The notes under the pieces: generated by a model
Database searches by the model: none
Seen by the model: the letters and a program-made list of their open reading frames with translations, nothing else
Told to the model about the DNA's origin: nothing
In this document: positions 25,461 to 33,951 of the stretch, one piece after another
Numbering within the stretch: the first letter of the stretch is position 1
Layout of the letters: each line of letters begins with the position of its first letter
Assembly: GCA_016218495.1 (NCBI GenBank)
Contig: JACRDU010000108.1
Location: 1-50,729 of the forward strand
Length of the DNA stretch: 50,729 nt
Reading direction: 5' to 3'
Origin: Elusimicrobiota bacterium
Lineage (GTDB): Bacteria > Elusimicrobiota > Elusimicrobia > UBA1565
Position numbers and translations under genes: made by a program

Positions 25461-27017
25461 ATGAAGAATACCTGCAGCCTCGGCCGAGAACGCGGCCAGA
25501 TCATGATGGGCGCCGTCATCGTGATGGGCGTGGTGGCCCTCATCTTCATCGCAGCCGTCGTCTTCAAGAACGTGCAGACCCAGAAGGCCTCCAGCGCCTC
25601 CCAAAAGGGGATCTCCGCGTACGAGGTGGCCCGGGCGGCGGCCGAGAAGGCCACCTGGACCCTCAACCTGGACAACGACAACTGGAAGGCCCTGTCCAGC
25701 GGCACGCCGCTGACGGGTTTCGACGGCGGGACCGTGTTCACCGACGTCCCGGGCGGCAAATACAAGGTGGCCATCACCTCCGGCCCGACGACGGACGACC
25801 GCACCGTGACGGTCTGGGCGAAGGACGGCTCGGCCAGCCCCGAGTACCGCGGCCTGCAGGTGGTCCTCAGCAAGACCGTCGCCCAGTTCGGCGTGGTCAT
25901 GGCCAACAAGATCAAGTTCCAGCAAAGGACCAAGGCTCATTGGGGGCCGATCTACGCCTACGAGGAGCTGGACATGAAGCGGAAGGCCCGCGTCTCCTAC
26001 CCGCGGCTGTTCTCCAAGGGGAAGATCAAGCATATCGACAACAAGTCGTCCTTGCCCAACACCGACGGCGTACGCTGGTGGTCGTTCAATTTCCCTCCCG
26101 GCGTGCCCAGTTGGCCGCAGATCGACTTCGAGTACTACAAGTCCATCGCCCAGAACCAGGGCACCTATTACGCCAAGGGCGACCGCTCCAAGAAGAAGAA
26201 GCACAGTGACGACAAGGACTCCGACAAGAAGGACTCCGACGAGAAGGACAACGACAAAGACCGCTCCGGCGACGACGAGTGGATTTTCTCGAACATCATC
26301 GACACGCAGCCTTACGTACGCTACTACGACACCGGCGTGAAGGCGAAGTTCCAGAAGGGCAAGAACCTCCTGCGCGGCGCCATCATCGCCATGGACACCG
26401 TCGAGTTCAAGGACGGCACGGCCAGCTTGGCCGACGTGAACGCCAAGTACGCGGCCTCCGGCCTGGCCGCCTACTATCCCCGCACCGTGAACATCCCGTC
26501 GACCGCCTGGAGGGAGTACCAGAAGGTCGACACCGCCGAGGCCGGGGACTATCCCGGCGACGTCGGGGGCCCCGGCAAGACCGGCATGAACGCCACCTAC
26601 ACCTTCGGCGCGGCCTCGGCGGACAACCTCCAGACCGACGCGCCCATCCACATCGAAGGCTGGGTCTATGCCGGCGAGAAGCTCAAGCTCCACCGGGCCG
26701 GCACCATCGTGGGCCTGGTCATGTGCCCGAGCAAGAACGTGAAGCTCGAGAACTCCGAAGAGGACAAGGATTCGGACAGGGATACGGACTACGACCAGGA
26801 CCACAGGTCGAAGTACACCAGCGACAAGGACACCGACAACGACCATCACGACCAGGACTCCGACGGCGTCAGCACCCATGTGGACCACAGCAACGACTGG
26901 CACCAGGACGCGCACAAGAAGAGGCTGACGTTCTACTTCCAGGACCTCGACATCAAGACGAAGGGCTCGTCGATCACCCAGAAGTCCTGGCGCGAGATCC
27001 CGGTCCAGGCGTTCTGA
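25461..27017 (+). CDS. Large pilin-like (PilX-type) protein with two Asp-rich segments
   Basis: It has 518 residues from the ATG at 25461, chosen for GGAGGAG. An alternative ATG lies 12 nt upstream. The N-terminus RERGQIMMGAVIVMGVVALI resembles PilX-type subunits: leader Gly, then a hydrophobic helix without Glu5. The body is beta-rich. Two low-complexity tracts (residues about 243-273 and 431-487) are made mainly of Asp, Lys, Ser and His. The second includes DQDSDG, a DxDxDG calcium-binding signature. The protein is far larger than a normal pilin, and calcium-dependent folding outside the cell is plausible. It is followed by a methyltransferase-like gene overlapping its stop. Confidence 0.7.
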   Translation: MKNTCSLGRERGQIMMGAVIVMGVVALIFIAAVVFKNVQTQKASSASQKGISAYEVARAAAEKATWTLNLDNDNWKALSSGTPLTGFDGGTVFTDVPGGKYKVAITSGPTTDDRTVTVWAKDGSASPEYRGLQVVLSKTVAQFGVVMANKIKFQQRTKAHWGPIYAYEELDMKRKARVSYPRLFSKGKIKHIDNKSSLPNTDGVRWWSFNFPPGVPSWPQIDFEYYKSIAQNQGTYYAKGDRSKKKKHSDDKDSDKKDSDEKDNDKDRSGDDEWIFSNIIDTQPYVRYYDTGVKAKFQKGKNLLRGAIIAMDTVEFKDGTASLADVNAKYAASGLAAYYPRTVNIPSTAWREYQKVDTAEAGDYPGDVGGPGKTGMNATYTFGAASADNLQTDAPIHIEGWVYAGEKLKLHRAGTIVGLVMCPSKNVKLENSEEDKDSDRDTDYDQDHRSKYTSDKDTDNDHHDQDSDGVSTHVDHSNDWHQDAHKKRLTFYFQDLDIKTKGSSITQKSWREIPVQAF

Positions 27018-28513
27018 ACGCCGCAGCGCCGGAGAAGGGCGCCCCCGCCTGGGGGCGCCTCGCCGTCCTCCTCCTCGGGGGGTCCAATCTCTTCATCCTC
27101 CAGTTCCTAGCCGTCCGGAACCTGGCCGAAATCCTGTTCGGGACGGAGGTCGTCCTCCTCCTCATCGTCCTGAGCTACTTCCTCGGCCTGTCGGCCGGCT
27201 ACCGGCTCAGCGGCCGGCTCTCCGAGGCCGCGGTGCGCCGCCTGCTGTGGCTGCAGTGGGCGACGCATCTCACGCTGCCCTTCTCCCTGCGCTGGCTGGG
27301 CGGGGCGCTGGAGTCCCTCGGCTCCGACGCCTGGGCGACGGCCCTGCCCCTCTTCTTCGGCGGCTTCTGGGCGAGTTCCCTCTACAGCGTCGTGCTCCCG
27401 CGCCTGCTGGCCCAGGCCCAGGGCGACGCGGCCCTCTTCTCGCGCTGGTACGCCGTGGAGCTCGCCGGAGGGGCTTTGGGGCTGGCCGCCACCGCGCTCG
27501 TAGGCTCCGTCTCCCCTCCCGCTCTGGCGGCCTTGTATCAAGCGAGCCTGGCCGCGATCGTCGCTCTTCTCATGCCCGGTTGGAAGACGACGGCGATAGT
27601 CGCGACGGGCGCGGCGCTCTTCCTCGGTTCGGCCGCGCGCCTGGATGCAGGCAGCACGGCGTATCTGTTCCGGGCCGGACACGACCTGGACGTCGCCCGC
27701 GTGGTCTTCAGCGCGGACACCCCATACCAGCGCGCCGTCATCATCGAGGAGGTCGACGGCACCCGGCATCTCTATCTCGACGGCATACGGCACTACGGCT
27801 CCGATTCCTTGAGCGAATTCAACTACCTGGTGGCGGGCCTGCCCGCGAGCATCCTCGAGAAGCCGCGCACGGTCGTCGTCGGCAGCGGCTCCTACGAGGC
27901 TGCTTTCCGCTCCCTGGTCAAAGGCGGGCGCGTGACCAGCGTGGAGCTCGACCCCCTGGTCGCGGAGGCCGGTCTGCGCCTGCTCGCCGTGCCGCCGCCG
28001 CACGAGCCGGCCTCGCGCTGGGAGATCGTCGTGGACGATGCGAAGCACCACTTCGCCCACATGCGGGAACGTCCCGACCTGGTCGTGCTCGACGTCGCCG
28101 GCCCGTTCCAGAGGCAGGTCGCCCTGCTCTATACCGCGGAATTCCTGACCCTGCTCAAGTCGCGCCTCGCCGAGGCGGGCCTGCTCTCTTTGCCTCTCAA
28201 CGGCGACTTCACGGGACAGAGCCGCGCCGCCTGCCGGATCGCGCGCACGCTCCTCGACGTCTTCCCCGACGTCTATGTCCTCGCCCGGGGAGGAGGCGCG
28301 TCGAGCTTCGCCATCGCCGGGCCCGCACGCCGGAACCTGAAGCCCAGGCTTGCGGCGGAACTCCTCGCCGCGGGGCGCGGCGACGTGAAGGTCTACGACC
28401 GGGCCGAGGTCGAGCAGATGGCCGATCGGCCCGGTTGCGGCCCGATCAGCCTGGACTCCCTCGATATCGTCTGGGACAAGGGTTGGACGAGGCTGCTGAG
28501 GAGCTTCCGATGA
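27014..28513 (+). CDS. Membrane-bound spermidine synthase-like protein
   Basis: This protein has about 499 residues. The N-terminal half has 6-7 membrane helices (GSNLFILQFLAVRNLAEILFG ...). The C-terminal half is a polyamine-synthase-like Rossmann domain (TPYQRAVI, RHLYLDGIRHYGSDSLSEFNY, VVVGSGSYEAAFRSL, VTSVELDP, WEIVVDDAKHHF, DLVVLDV). The glycine motif GSGSYEAA deviates from the usual GGGxG, and DDAKHHF replaces DDAR.F. No ATG, GTG or TTG sits near the membrane region's start. CTG at 27014 overlaps the pilin stop (CTGA) and is the best start. The substrate is unknown. A small membrane partner follows with ATGA overlap. Confidence 0.75.
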   Translation: MNAAAPEKGAPAWGRLAVLLLGGSNLFILQFLAVRNLAEILFGTEVVLLLIVLSYFLGLSAGYRLSGRLSEAAVRRLLWLQWATHLTLPFSLRWLGGALESLGSDAWATALPLFFGGFWASSLYSVVLPRLLAQAQGDAALFSRWYAVELAGGALGLAATALVGSVSPPALAALYQASLAAIVALLMPGWKTTAIVATGAALFLGSAARLDAGSTAYLFRAGHDLDVARVVFSADTPYQRAVIIEEVDGTRHLYLDGIRHYGSDSLSEFNYLVAGLPASILEKPRTVVVGSGSYEAAFRSLVKGGRVTSVELDPLVAEAGLRLLAVPPPHEPASRWEIVVDDAKHHFAHMRERPDLVVLDVAGPFQRQVALLYTAEFLTLLKSRLAEAGLLSLPLNGDFTGQSRAACRIARTLLDVFPDVYVLARGGGASSFAIAGPARRNLKPRLAAELLAAGRGDVKVYDRAEVEQMADRPGCGPISLDSLDIVWDKGWTRLLRSFR

Positions 28514-29046
28514 CGCCGTGGGCCGCGCCCTACTACTTCAGCGCCGGCTGCGCTCTGGCCTCGCTGCAGTTCTGCCTCTTCTTCCTGCTGGAGTCCTCCG
28601 TCTCCTCGACCTGGCTGAGCTACGCGTCGGTCACCGCGAGCTGGCTGACCGGCTCGGTGGCCGCCCTGCTCCTGCCCCGACCTCCGGCGGCCGTCCCCAC
28701 CGCGGCGGCGGCCGGCGTTGCCTACTATGCTTGTCTCGCCGTGCTCTCCGCCAGGCCTTTCACCGACCCCGCCCTGGCGCTCGGCGCCCTGGCCGCGGCG
28801 CTGGCAGGGGCTTACTCCGGCGTGTTCTTCCGGGAGGCCTACGCGGAGTCCGGAGCCGTAGCGCCCCTTTTCGCCTGGGAGAACGATGGATTCATCGCCG
28901 GCCTCGCCGCCGTAAGCGCCGGCCTCTACCTGGATGCCAGGCTCCTGCTTTGGGTCGCCCCGGCGGCGGCCCTGACGGCCCACTGCGCAGTCCGCCACGC
29001 ACGCCGGATTTCCAACGAGCCGGTGCAGAATCCGAGCGCGCCCTAG
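28510..29046 (+). CDS. Small polytopic membrane protein, partner of the synthase-like gene
   Basis: This 178-residue protein has about five or six membrane helices (YYFSAGCALASLQFCLFFLL; SYASVTASWLTGSVAALLL; and others) and one conserved-looking loop (LFAWENDGFIAGLAAVSAG). It resembles one half of the membrane module of large spermidine-synthase-like membrane proteins, split off as a separate gene. It overlaps the preceding gene by ATGA and closes the run of same-strand genes that began at 18804. Its end overlaps the convergent cysS by 4 bp. I recognise no specific family. Confidence 0.65.
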   Translation: MTPWAAPYYFSAGCALASLQFCLFFLLESSVSSTWLSYASVTASWLTGSVAALLLPRPPAAVPTAAAAGVAYYACLAVLSARPFTDPALALGALAAALAGAYSGVFFREAYAESGAVAPLFAWENDGFIAGLAAVSAGLYLDARLLLWVAPAAALTAHCAVRHARRISNEPVQNPSAP

Positions 29047-30476
29047 GCGCGGGACCAGGTGGAGCCCTGGGGGGTGTCCTTCACCTTGATCCCTTTGGCG
29101 GCCAGCTCGGAGCGCAGGGCGTCCGACGACTTGAAGTCCTTGGCCTTCTTGGCCGCGGCGTAGCGCTCGAAGAGGGCCTGAAGGTCGGCGGGCAGGGACT
29201 CGGCCTTGGGCGCGTCGAGCAGGCCCAAGGCCAATACCGCCTCCGCGGCGCGCAGGAATGAAAGGCGCTTCTCGGGAGTCCCCAGCCGCGACATGGATTC
29301 ATGGACCACCGCCATGGCGTTGGGCATATTGAGGTCGTCGCCCACGGCGTCCCTGAATCTCTCCTGAAAGCCGCCCGAATCTCCCGGCTCCGGCCCGGCG
29401 GCCTTGAGGTCCTCGAGAGCCCGCTCCCGCAGCCTGCGGCGCGCCGTCTTCGCGGATTCCAGCGCCTCCCAGGAGAAGTCCAGCTGCTTGCGGTAGTGGG
29501 CGCCGTAGCAGTACATCCGGTAGTCCAGCGGGTCGAAGCCCTTGTCCTTGAGGTCGGCCAGGGTGATGAAGGTGCCGTCGGACTTGGACATCTTGCCCGC
29601 CTTCACGAGCAGGAACTCGCCGTGCAGCCAGAAGCGCACGAAGTCCTTGCCCGAGGAGCACTCGGCCTGGGCGATTTCGTTGGTGTGGTGGATCGGGATG
29701 TGGTCGACGCCGCCGCAGTGGATGTCGAAGGTGTCGCCCAGGTAGGTCTTGGCCATCGCCGAGCACTCGATGTGCCAGCCGGGAAATCCCTTGCGGCCGC
29801 GGTAGTCCCACTCCATCTGGCGCGCCTCGCCGGCCGGGGAGAACTTCCACAGCGCGAAGTCGGTCGGGTTGCGCTTCTCGCCCATCGAGACCCGCGCCCC
29901 CTCCTGCAGGCCCGCGATGTGCGCCTCGCCGACGAGCTTGTAGTAGCCGGGGAACTTCGCTGTATCGAAATAGATGCCGTCGGCGGTCTCGTAGGTGAAG
30001 CCTTTGGCCGCCAGGGCGTCCACCATCGCGGTCTGCTCAGGGATGTGGCCGGTGGCGTAGGATAGGATGTCGGCGGCCTCGCGCCGGACCTCCCGCTTGG
30101 CGTCGGCGGGGGCGGTGAAGTCGATGCGCAGGGACTTGATGTCGTCGAGGAAGGTCGCCGTGTAGAACTTCGCCACGTCCCAGGCGGTCTTGCCCTCGCG
30201 CTTGGCCGCCACCGTCATCTTGTCGTCGCCCTCGTCGGCCTGGCTGGTCAGGTGGCCCACGTCGGTTATGTTCATCACGTGGCGGACCTTGAATCCATGG
30301 AGCTTGAGCGCCCGCTTGAGCACGTCCTCGAAGACATAGGTCCGGTAGTTGCCGATGTGGAGGTAGTTGTAGACCGTGGGGCCGCAGGTGTAGAGGGTCA
30401 CGACCCCTTCCTTGTCCCAGAGCGGCGTGAACGCGTCGACCTTGCGGGTGAGGGTGTTGAAGAGCCGGAGCGCCAT
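29043..30476 (-). CDS. cysS: Cysteinyl-tRNA synthetase
   Basis: This 477-residue class I synthetase has the HIGH-type motif in TCGPTVYNYLHIGNYR, the zinc site including WHIECSAM with DIHCGGVDHIPIHHTNEIAQ, and KMSKS in LVKAGKMSKSDGTF. The C-terminal DALR-like anticodon-stem domain ends in SDALRSELAAKGIKVKDTPQG. It charges tRNA-Cys. The start at 30476 (MALRLFN) matches the family. A TTG 15 nt upstream is unlikely because it would precede the -10. TAGAAT ends 5 nt before this ATG, again leaderless-like. Confidence 0.97.
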   Translation of the reverse strand: MALRLFNTLTRKVDAFTPLWDKEGVVTLYTCGPTVYNYLHIGNYRTYVFEDVLKRALKLHGFKVRHVMNITDVGHLTSQADEGDDKMTVAAKREGKTAWDVAKFYTATFLDDIKSLRIDFTAPADAKREVRREAADILSYATGHIPEQTAMVDALAAKGFTYETADGIYFDTAKFPGYYKLVGEAHIAGLQEGARVSMGEKRNPTDFALWKFSPAGEARQMEWDYRGRKGFPGWHIECSAMAKTYLGDTFDIHCGGVDHIPIHHTNEIAQAECSSGKDFVRFWLHGEFLLVKAGKMSKSDGTFITLADLKDKGFDPLDYRMYCYGAHYRKQLDFSWEALESAKTARRRLRERALEDLKAAGPEPGDSGGFQERFRDAVGDDLNMPNAMAVVHESMSRLGTPEKRLSFLRAAEAVLALGLLDAPKAESLPADLQALFERYAAAKKAKDFKSSDALRSELAAKGIKVKDTPQGSTWSRA

Positions 30477-30502
30477 CCCCCATTCTATCAAGATGTTGAC
30501 TC

Positions 30503-30554
30503 AGGGGTCAGACGCCTATTGTTGCGTTAAGGGCCAGGCCCCTCTGTTGCGTTA
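30503..30554 (+). repeat. Two tandem REP-like units
   Basis: Unit 1 (30503-30529) is AGGGGTCAGACGCCT plus ATTGTTGCGTTA. Unit 2 (30530-30554) is AGGGCCAGGCCCCT plus CTGTTGCGTTA. Each starts with a small palindrome of the type AGGGGYCAGRCCCCT and ends in the same TGTTGCGTTA. Such palindromes are typical of REP sequences mobilised by Y1-type transposases. Unit 2 supplies the -35 of the next gene. Confidence 0.55.
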
Positions 30555-30575
30555 TTCGCGGCGCGGTGTTATGCT
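30547..30575 (+). promoter_or_regulatory. Promoter of the Yip1-domain gene
   Basis: TTGCGT (30547-30552) and TATGCT (30570-30575) are separated by 17 bp. The -10 ends 6 nt before the ATG at 30582. The -35 lies inside the second REP-like unit. Confidence 0.65.
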
Positions 30576-30581
30576 TCGGGC

Positions 30582-31748
30582 ATGAGCGACCCCAGAATCG
30601 TCGAATACCTGCGCCAGAACATGGGCAAATTCCCCGTGGACGCCCTCAAGGCCGCCTTGGTCAAGCAAGGCTTTTCCGAAGCCGACGTGGAGGCCGCCGC
30701 GGCCCACGCCTCGGGCGGGACGCCGCCGCCCCCCGCCCCGAACATCAGCGGCCAGCCCGCCGCGGAATACGTCGCCTTCGGCCCGAAGCGGATTCTCGTC
30801 AACGCCACGGCCCTCTTCAAGGACGCCCCGGACTTCTTCTCTCGCCTCGACCCTGAGGCCGGCTACGGGCCGGCCATCGCCACCATCGCCACCTGGGGGG
30901 CCATCAGCGGGGTCCTGACCCTCCTGCTGGCCTTCGTGAAGCCGGCGCCGTTCGGCGTCCTGGTGTCGGCCGCCCAGGTCGTCGTGCTGCCCGTCATGGC
31001 CATCGTGATGAGCTGGATCGCGGCGGGCATCTTCCATATCGTCTGCCTCGTCCTGGGAGGGAAGGCCGGATACAAGTCGAGCTACCAGGTCATCACCTCC
31101 ATGTCGGCGCTGTTCCCCATAAGCACGGTCCTGGGAGCCATCCCCTTCGGGACCGTGCCCATCCAGCTCTACGGGCTCTATCTCAGCGTCTCGGCGGCCC
31201 ACGCCGTCCACACCGTCGCCAAGGGGAGGGCCTGGGCCGTCTTCGGCATCCTCACCGGCATCGGCGTCCTCGGTTCGGTCTTCGCCCACATCGGCATGAA
31301 GCAGATGGAACAGGGCGCCCTGGGGATGCGCCCACCCATACCGGGCCAGCCGACGGCCATGCCGGCCGACGCCGCCCAGATGCTGTCCCAGCTGGGCGGC
31401 CAGATGACTCCCGAGGCCCAGGACGCCATGAAGCAGGCCATGGAGAACCCAGGGGCCATACTCCAGGAGCTGACGCGCTACGGAAACCTCGAGACCGCCC
31501 CCGAGACGACCCTGGCGCTGCTGGACGCCGAAGGGAAGGCGCGCCTGGAGAAGTCCTGGCCCAAGATGAGCGCGCCGATGCGCAAGTCGCTCATCGAGAC
31601 CCTGCCCACGGTCCCCCCCGCCGAGCGCAACGGCTTCATGGACCAGATGGAAGCCTACACCAAGGACCTCAACACCACCCTCAACCAGTCCATGCAGATG
31701 ATCCAGCAGGCCATGGACCAACAGGGCGCCCCCCCCAAAGGCCGTTAG
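30582..31748 (+). CDS. Yip1-domain membrane protein
   Basis: This 388-residue protein has a short helical N-terminus (MSDPRIVEYLRQNMGKF, a UBA-like helix-turn segment). A Pro-rich linker follows, then a Yip1-type membrane domain of about five helices (residues 85-245; ILVNATALFKDAPDFFSRL leads in). The cytoplasmic tail is helical and Met/Gln-rich (LSQLGGQMTPEAQDAMKQAM). Yip1 domains occur in membrane-trafficking and bacterial membrane proteins without a defined bacterial role. The gene is monocistronic, driven by a strong promoter built on REP-like repeats, and ends in a perfect palindrome. Confidence 0.8.
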   Translation: MSDPRIVEYLRQNMGKFPVDALKAALVKQGFSEADVEAAAAHASGGTPPPPAPNISGQPAAEYVAFGPKRILVNATALFKDAPDFFSRLDPEAGYGPAIATIATWGAISGVLTLLLAFVKPAPFGVLVSAAQVVVLPVMAIVMSWIAAGIFHIVCLVLGGKAGYKSSYQVITSMSALFPISTVLGAIPFGTVPIQLYGLYLSVSAAHAVHTVAKGRAWAVFGILTGIGVLGSVFAHIGMKQMEQGALGMRPPIPGQPTAMPADAAQMLSQLGGQMTPEAQDAMKQAMENPGAILQELTRYGNLETAPETTLALLDAEGKARLEKSWPKMSAPMRKSLIETLPTVPPAERNGFMDQMEAYTKDLNTTLNQSMQMIQQAMDQQGAPPKGR

Positions 31749-31795
31749 GACGGAATACCTTCTTGGTGCCTGGCACCAAGAAGGTATTCCGTCCT
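31747..31795. terminator. Perfect 24-bp palindrome between convergent stop codons
   Basis: Positions 31747-31770 and 31772-31795 are perfectly complementary around a single T; the centre reads GGTGCCTGGCACC. The palindrome fills the whole gap between the Yip1 stop (TAG, 31746-31748) and the peptidase stop (TGA, 31797-31795). It would form a hairpin in both transcripts. There is no U-tract, so it may act as a 3' stabiliser or bidirectional terminator. The centre resembles REP palindromes. Confidence 0.7.
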
Positions 31796-33894
31796 CAGTG
31801 GTGCATCGAGTGGTCGCCGGCGGCGTCGGCGGCGGCTGACTCCAGCTCTTTGAGCAGGGCCGGCATCGGGTAGATCGAGCGTAGGCTCTCGAGGATGCCC
31901 CCGGCGTGGACGGATACCGCGCGGCCGCGCTCCTCGGAATAGAGGTACTCGTTCGGGAAAGATTCCACGTTCCCGTCGAAAATCAGCCCCACCAGCCGCA
32001 GGTCCTTGTCGATGACCGGACTGCCCGAGTTGCCGCCCGTGATGTCGTTGGACGAGACGAAATTGAGCGGGGCCTTCATGTCCACCTTGCCCCGGGAGGC
32101 GGCCGCCAGAGGGGGCAGGTCGAACGGCGCCTTCCCGTCGAAGGAATCGGAACGGGCGAAGAGCCCCGAGAACACGGTCTTATAGGGCACCAAGGTCTTG
32201 CCCTGCTCGTAGCCGGCCGCCTTCCCGAAGGCGAGGCGGAGGGTGAAGGTGGCGTCCGGATAGGTCGACTTGCCGTAGACGGCGAAGCGCGCCCGCGCGA
32301 TGCGCTCGCTGGCCTCGGTCTCCACGCTCTCGATATCGTCCTCGTACCAGTCGCGCATCTGGCGGTAGAACGGGTCCGCGCGCCGGGCGAAGGCGATCAG
32401 GGGGTCGTCCGACGCCGCCACCGCCTTGCGGCCGCCCTCGACCAGCGCCTTGCGGAAGGCCGGGGCGCCCATCTTCGTGCCGCGCACCGCCGCGGCGGCG
32501 GCTTCCTCGGCGGTCTTCCCGTCGAGCAGGGCCTTCACGAAGGGGTCGTCGGCGCCCAGCTCCTCGACGTACTCCCTGAGGCGGTCGGCGAGCAGGAACT
32601 CCTCCATCTCCGGATAGGTCGGAGCCGGGGAGAACAGCCGCCAGCGCAGGGACTCCAGGGCCGAGTCGCGGAACTCCGCGTAGCGGTCGCCGTTGGGCTT
32701 CTCGGCCTCGGCCACCCAGCGCACGATGGTCTCCGCCGCCGGAGCCAGGGAGTGGGCCCGGTAACGCGAGCCGGTGTAGATGCGGTGGCGCTTGTAGTCG
32801 GCGCCGTAGGCCTTCACGGCGGCGGCCATCTTCTCCCAGGCGTCCCCGTAGGCCTTCTGCAGGGCGGGGTCGGCCGCGACGCGCGAGCGCAGGTCGGACT
32901 CCTCCGCCTCCTTCTTGGCGAAGAATTTGGGCTCGGAGAGGCCCTCCCACTCGCCGGAGCGGACCTTGAGCCCGTTCTCGACCCCGAACAAGCTGTTGCC
33001 CGCCTGGCGGGCCTGCTCGGGCCCCTTCGCCGACCACGCCTCTAGCGCCGCGCGGGAGCGCCGCATCGACTTGAGGGACACCGGCATGGCGAGGTCCCGC
33101 TCGAAGGCCAGCTGGGCCGCCGTGAGGAGCCGGGAGGTGGAGCCGGGGTGCCCCGTGACGAAGACCAGCTCCCCTTCGGAAGGTCCCGCGCCCTTGAACG
33201 GGAAGAACCGGGCCGGGCGGGCCGGCTTGCCTCCTTCATAGACCCGGAAGAAGGCGTAATCCAGGTCGAAGCGGGGGTAGGTGAAGTTGTCCGGGTCGCC
33301 GCCGAAGAACGCGGCCTGCTTCTCCGGCGCCATCACCAGGCGCACATCGGTGTACTTCTTGTAGCGGTAGACCCAGTATTCCCCGCCCTGGTAGAGCTCG
33401 ACCACGTCGCAGCGCAGGCCGGTCTTGTCCGTGCAGTCCTTCTCGAGGGCGGCGATGGCGGCCTTGCGCTTCTCGTTGGCCGCGGCGGGAGGCACGTCTT
33501 TGGGGATGGCGGCCATGACCCGCTCGGTGGCGTCCTCGTAGGACACGAGCTGGTTTATCTCCAGGTCCGGACAGGGAATCTCCTCGGAGCGGGACTTGGC
33601 GTAGAAGCCGTCCTTGACGAAGTCCTTCTTGGGCGAGGACATCTTCTGGAGCTGGCCGACCGCCACATGGTGGTTGGTCAGGGCCAGGCCGTCGGGGGAC
33701 ACGAAAGACCCCGAGCCGCCGTCGCTGAAGCGCAGGGACGCCAGGCGCGCGTGCTCGAGCCAGGACGCGGTCGGCACGAACCCGTAACGCTCGAAGAGCT
33801 GGTCCTCCGGGGGGTTGTCGAAGGTCCACATGCCTTCGTCGGCCCGCAGCGGGGCGGCGAGGAGGGCGGCGAGCAGGAAGAGGGCGGGTTTCAT
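31795..33894 (-). CDS. Dipeptidyl-peptidase, S46 family (DPP7/DPP11-like)
   Basis: This 699-residue protein has a signal peptide (MKPALFLLAALLAAPLRADE). The mature start EGMWTFDNPPEDQL is a family hallmark. The chymotrypsin-like catalytic residues are His in LALTNHHVAVGQLQ, an Asp in the FDLDYAFFRVYEG region, and Ser in DITGGNSGSPVIDKD. FDGN after the Ser carries Gly, which I recall as the DPP7-like (non-acidic) S1 pocket. The long helical insert is present. It removes dipeptides from peptides in the periplasm. TTGAAT ends 6 nt before the ATG. It is divergent from the SPFH gene. Confidence 0.93.
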   Translation of the reverse strand: MKPALFLLAALLAAPLRADEGMWTFDNPPEDQLFERYGFVPTASWLEHARLASLRFSDGGSGSFVSPDGLALTNHHVAVGQLQKMSSPKKDFVKDGFYAKSRSEEIPCPDLEINQLVSYEDATERVMAAIPKDVPPAAANEKRKAAIAALEKDCTDKTGLRCDVVELYQGGEYWVYRYKKYTDVRLVMAPEKQAAFFGGDPDNFTYPRFDLDYAFFRVYEGGKPARPARFFPFKGAGPSEGELVFVTGHPGSTSRLLTAAQLAFERDLAMPVSLKSMRRSRAALEAWSAKGPEQARQAGNSLFGVENGLKVRSGEWEGLSEPKFFAKKEAEESDLRSRVAADPALQKAYGDAWEKMAAAVKAYGADYKRHRIYTGSRYRAHSLAPAAETIVRWVAEAEKPNGDRYAEFRDSALESLRWRLFSPAPTYPEMEEFLLADRLREYVEELGADDPFVKALLDGKTAEEAAAAAVRGTKMGAPAFRKALVEGGRKAVAASDDPLIAFARRADPFYRQMRDWYEDDIESVETEASERIARARFAVYGKSTYPDATFTLRLAFGKAAGYEQGKTLVPYKTVFSGLFARSDSFDGKAPFDLPPLAAASRGKVDMKAPLNFVSSNDITGGNSGSPVIDKDLRLVGLIFDGNVESFPNEYLYSEERGRAVSVHAGGILESLRSIYPMPALLKELESAAADAAGDHSMHH

Positions 33895-33951
33895 GAACGG
33901 ATTCAACCAAATTTGTACACTCCCTCGATTCTCCGTCGTAGGGAGGCTGAC

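Noticed and set aside
25437-26915. 492-residue minus-strand Val/Leu-rich frame
   Set aside because: It is the complement of the Asp/Lys-rich pilin gene; Asp codons read backwards give Val and Leu. No start signal supports it.
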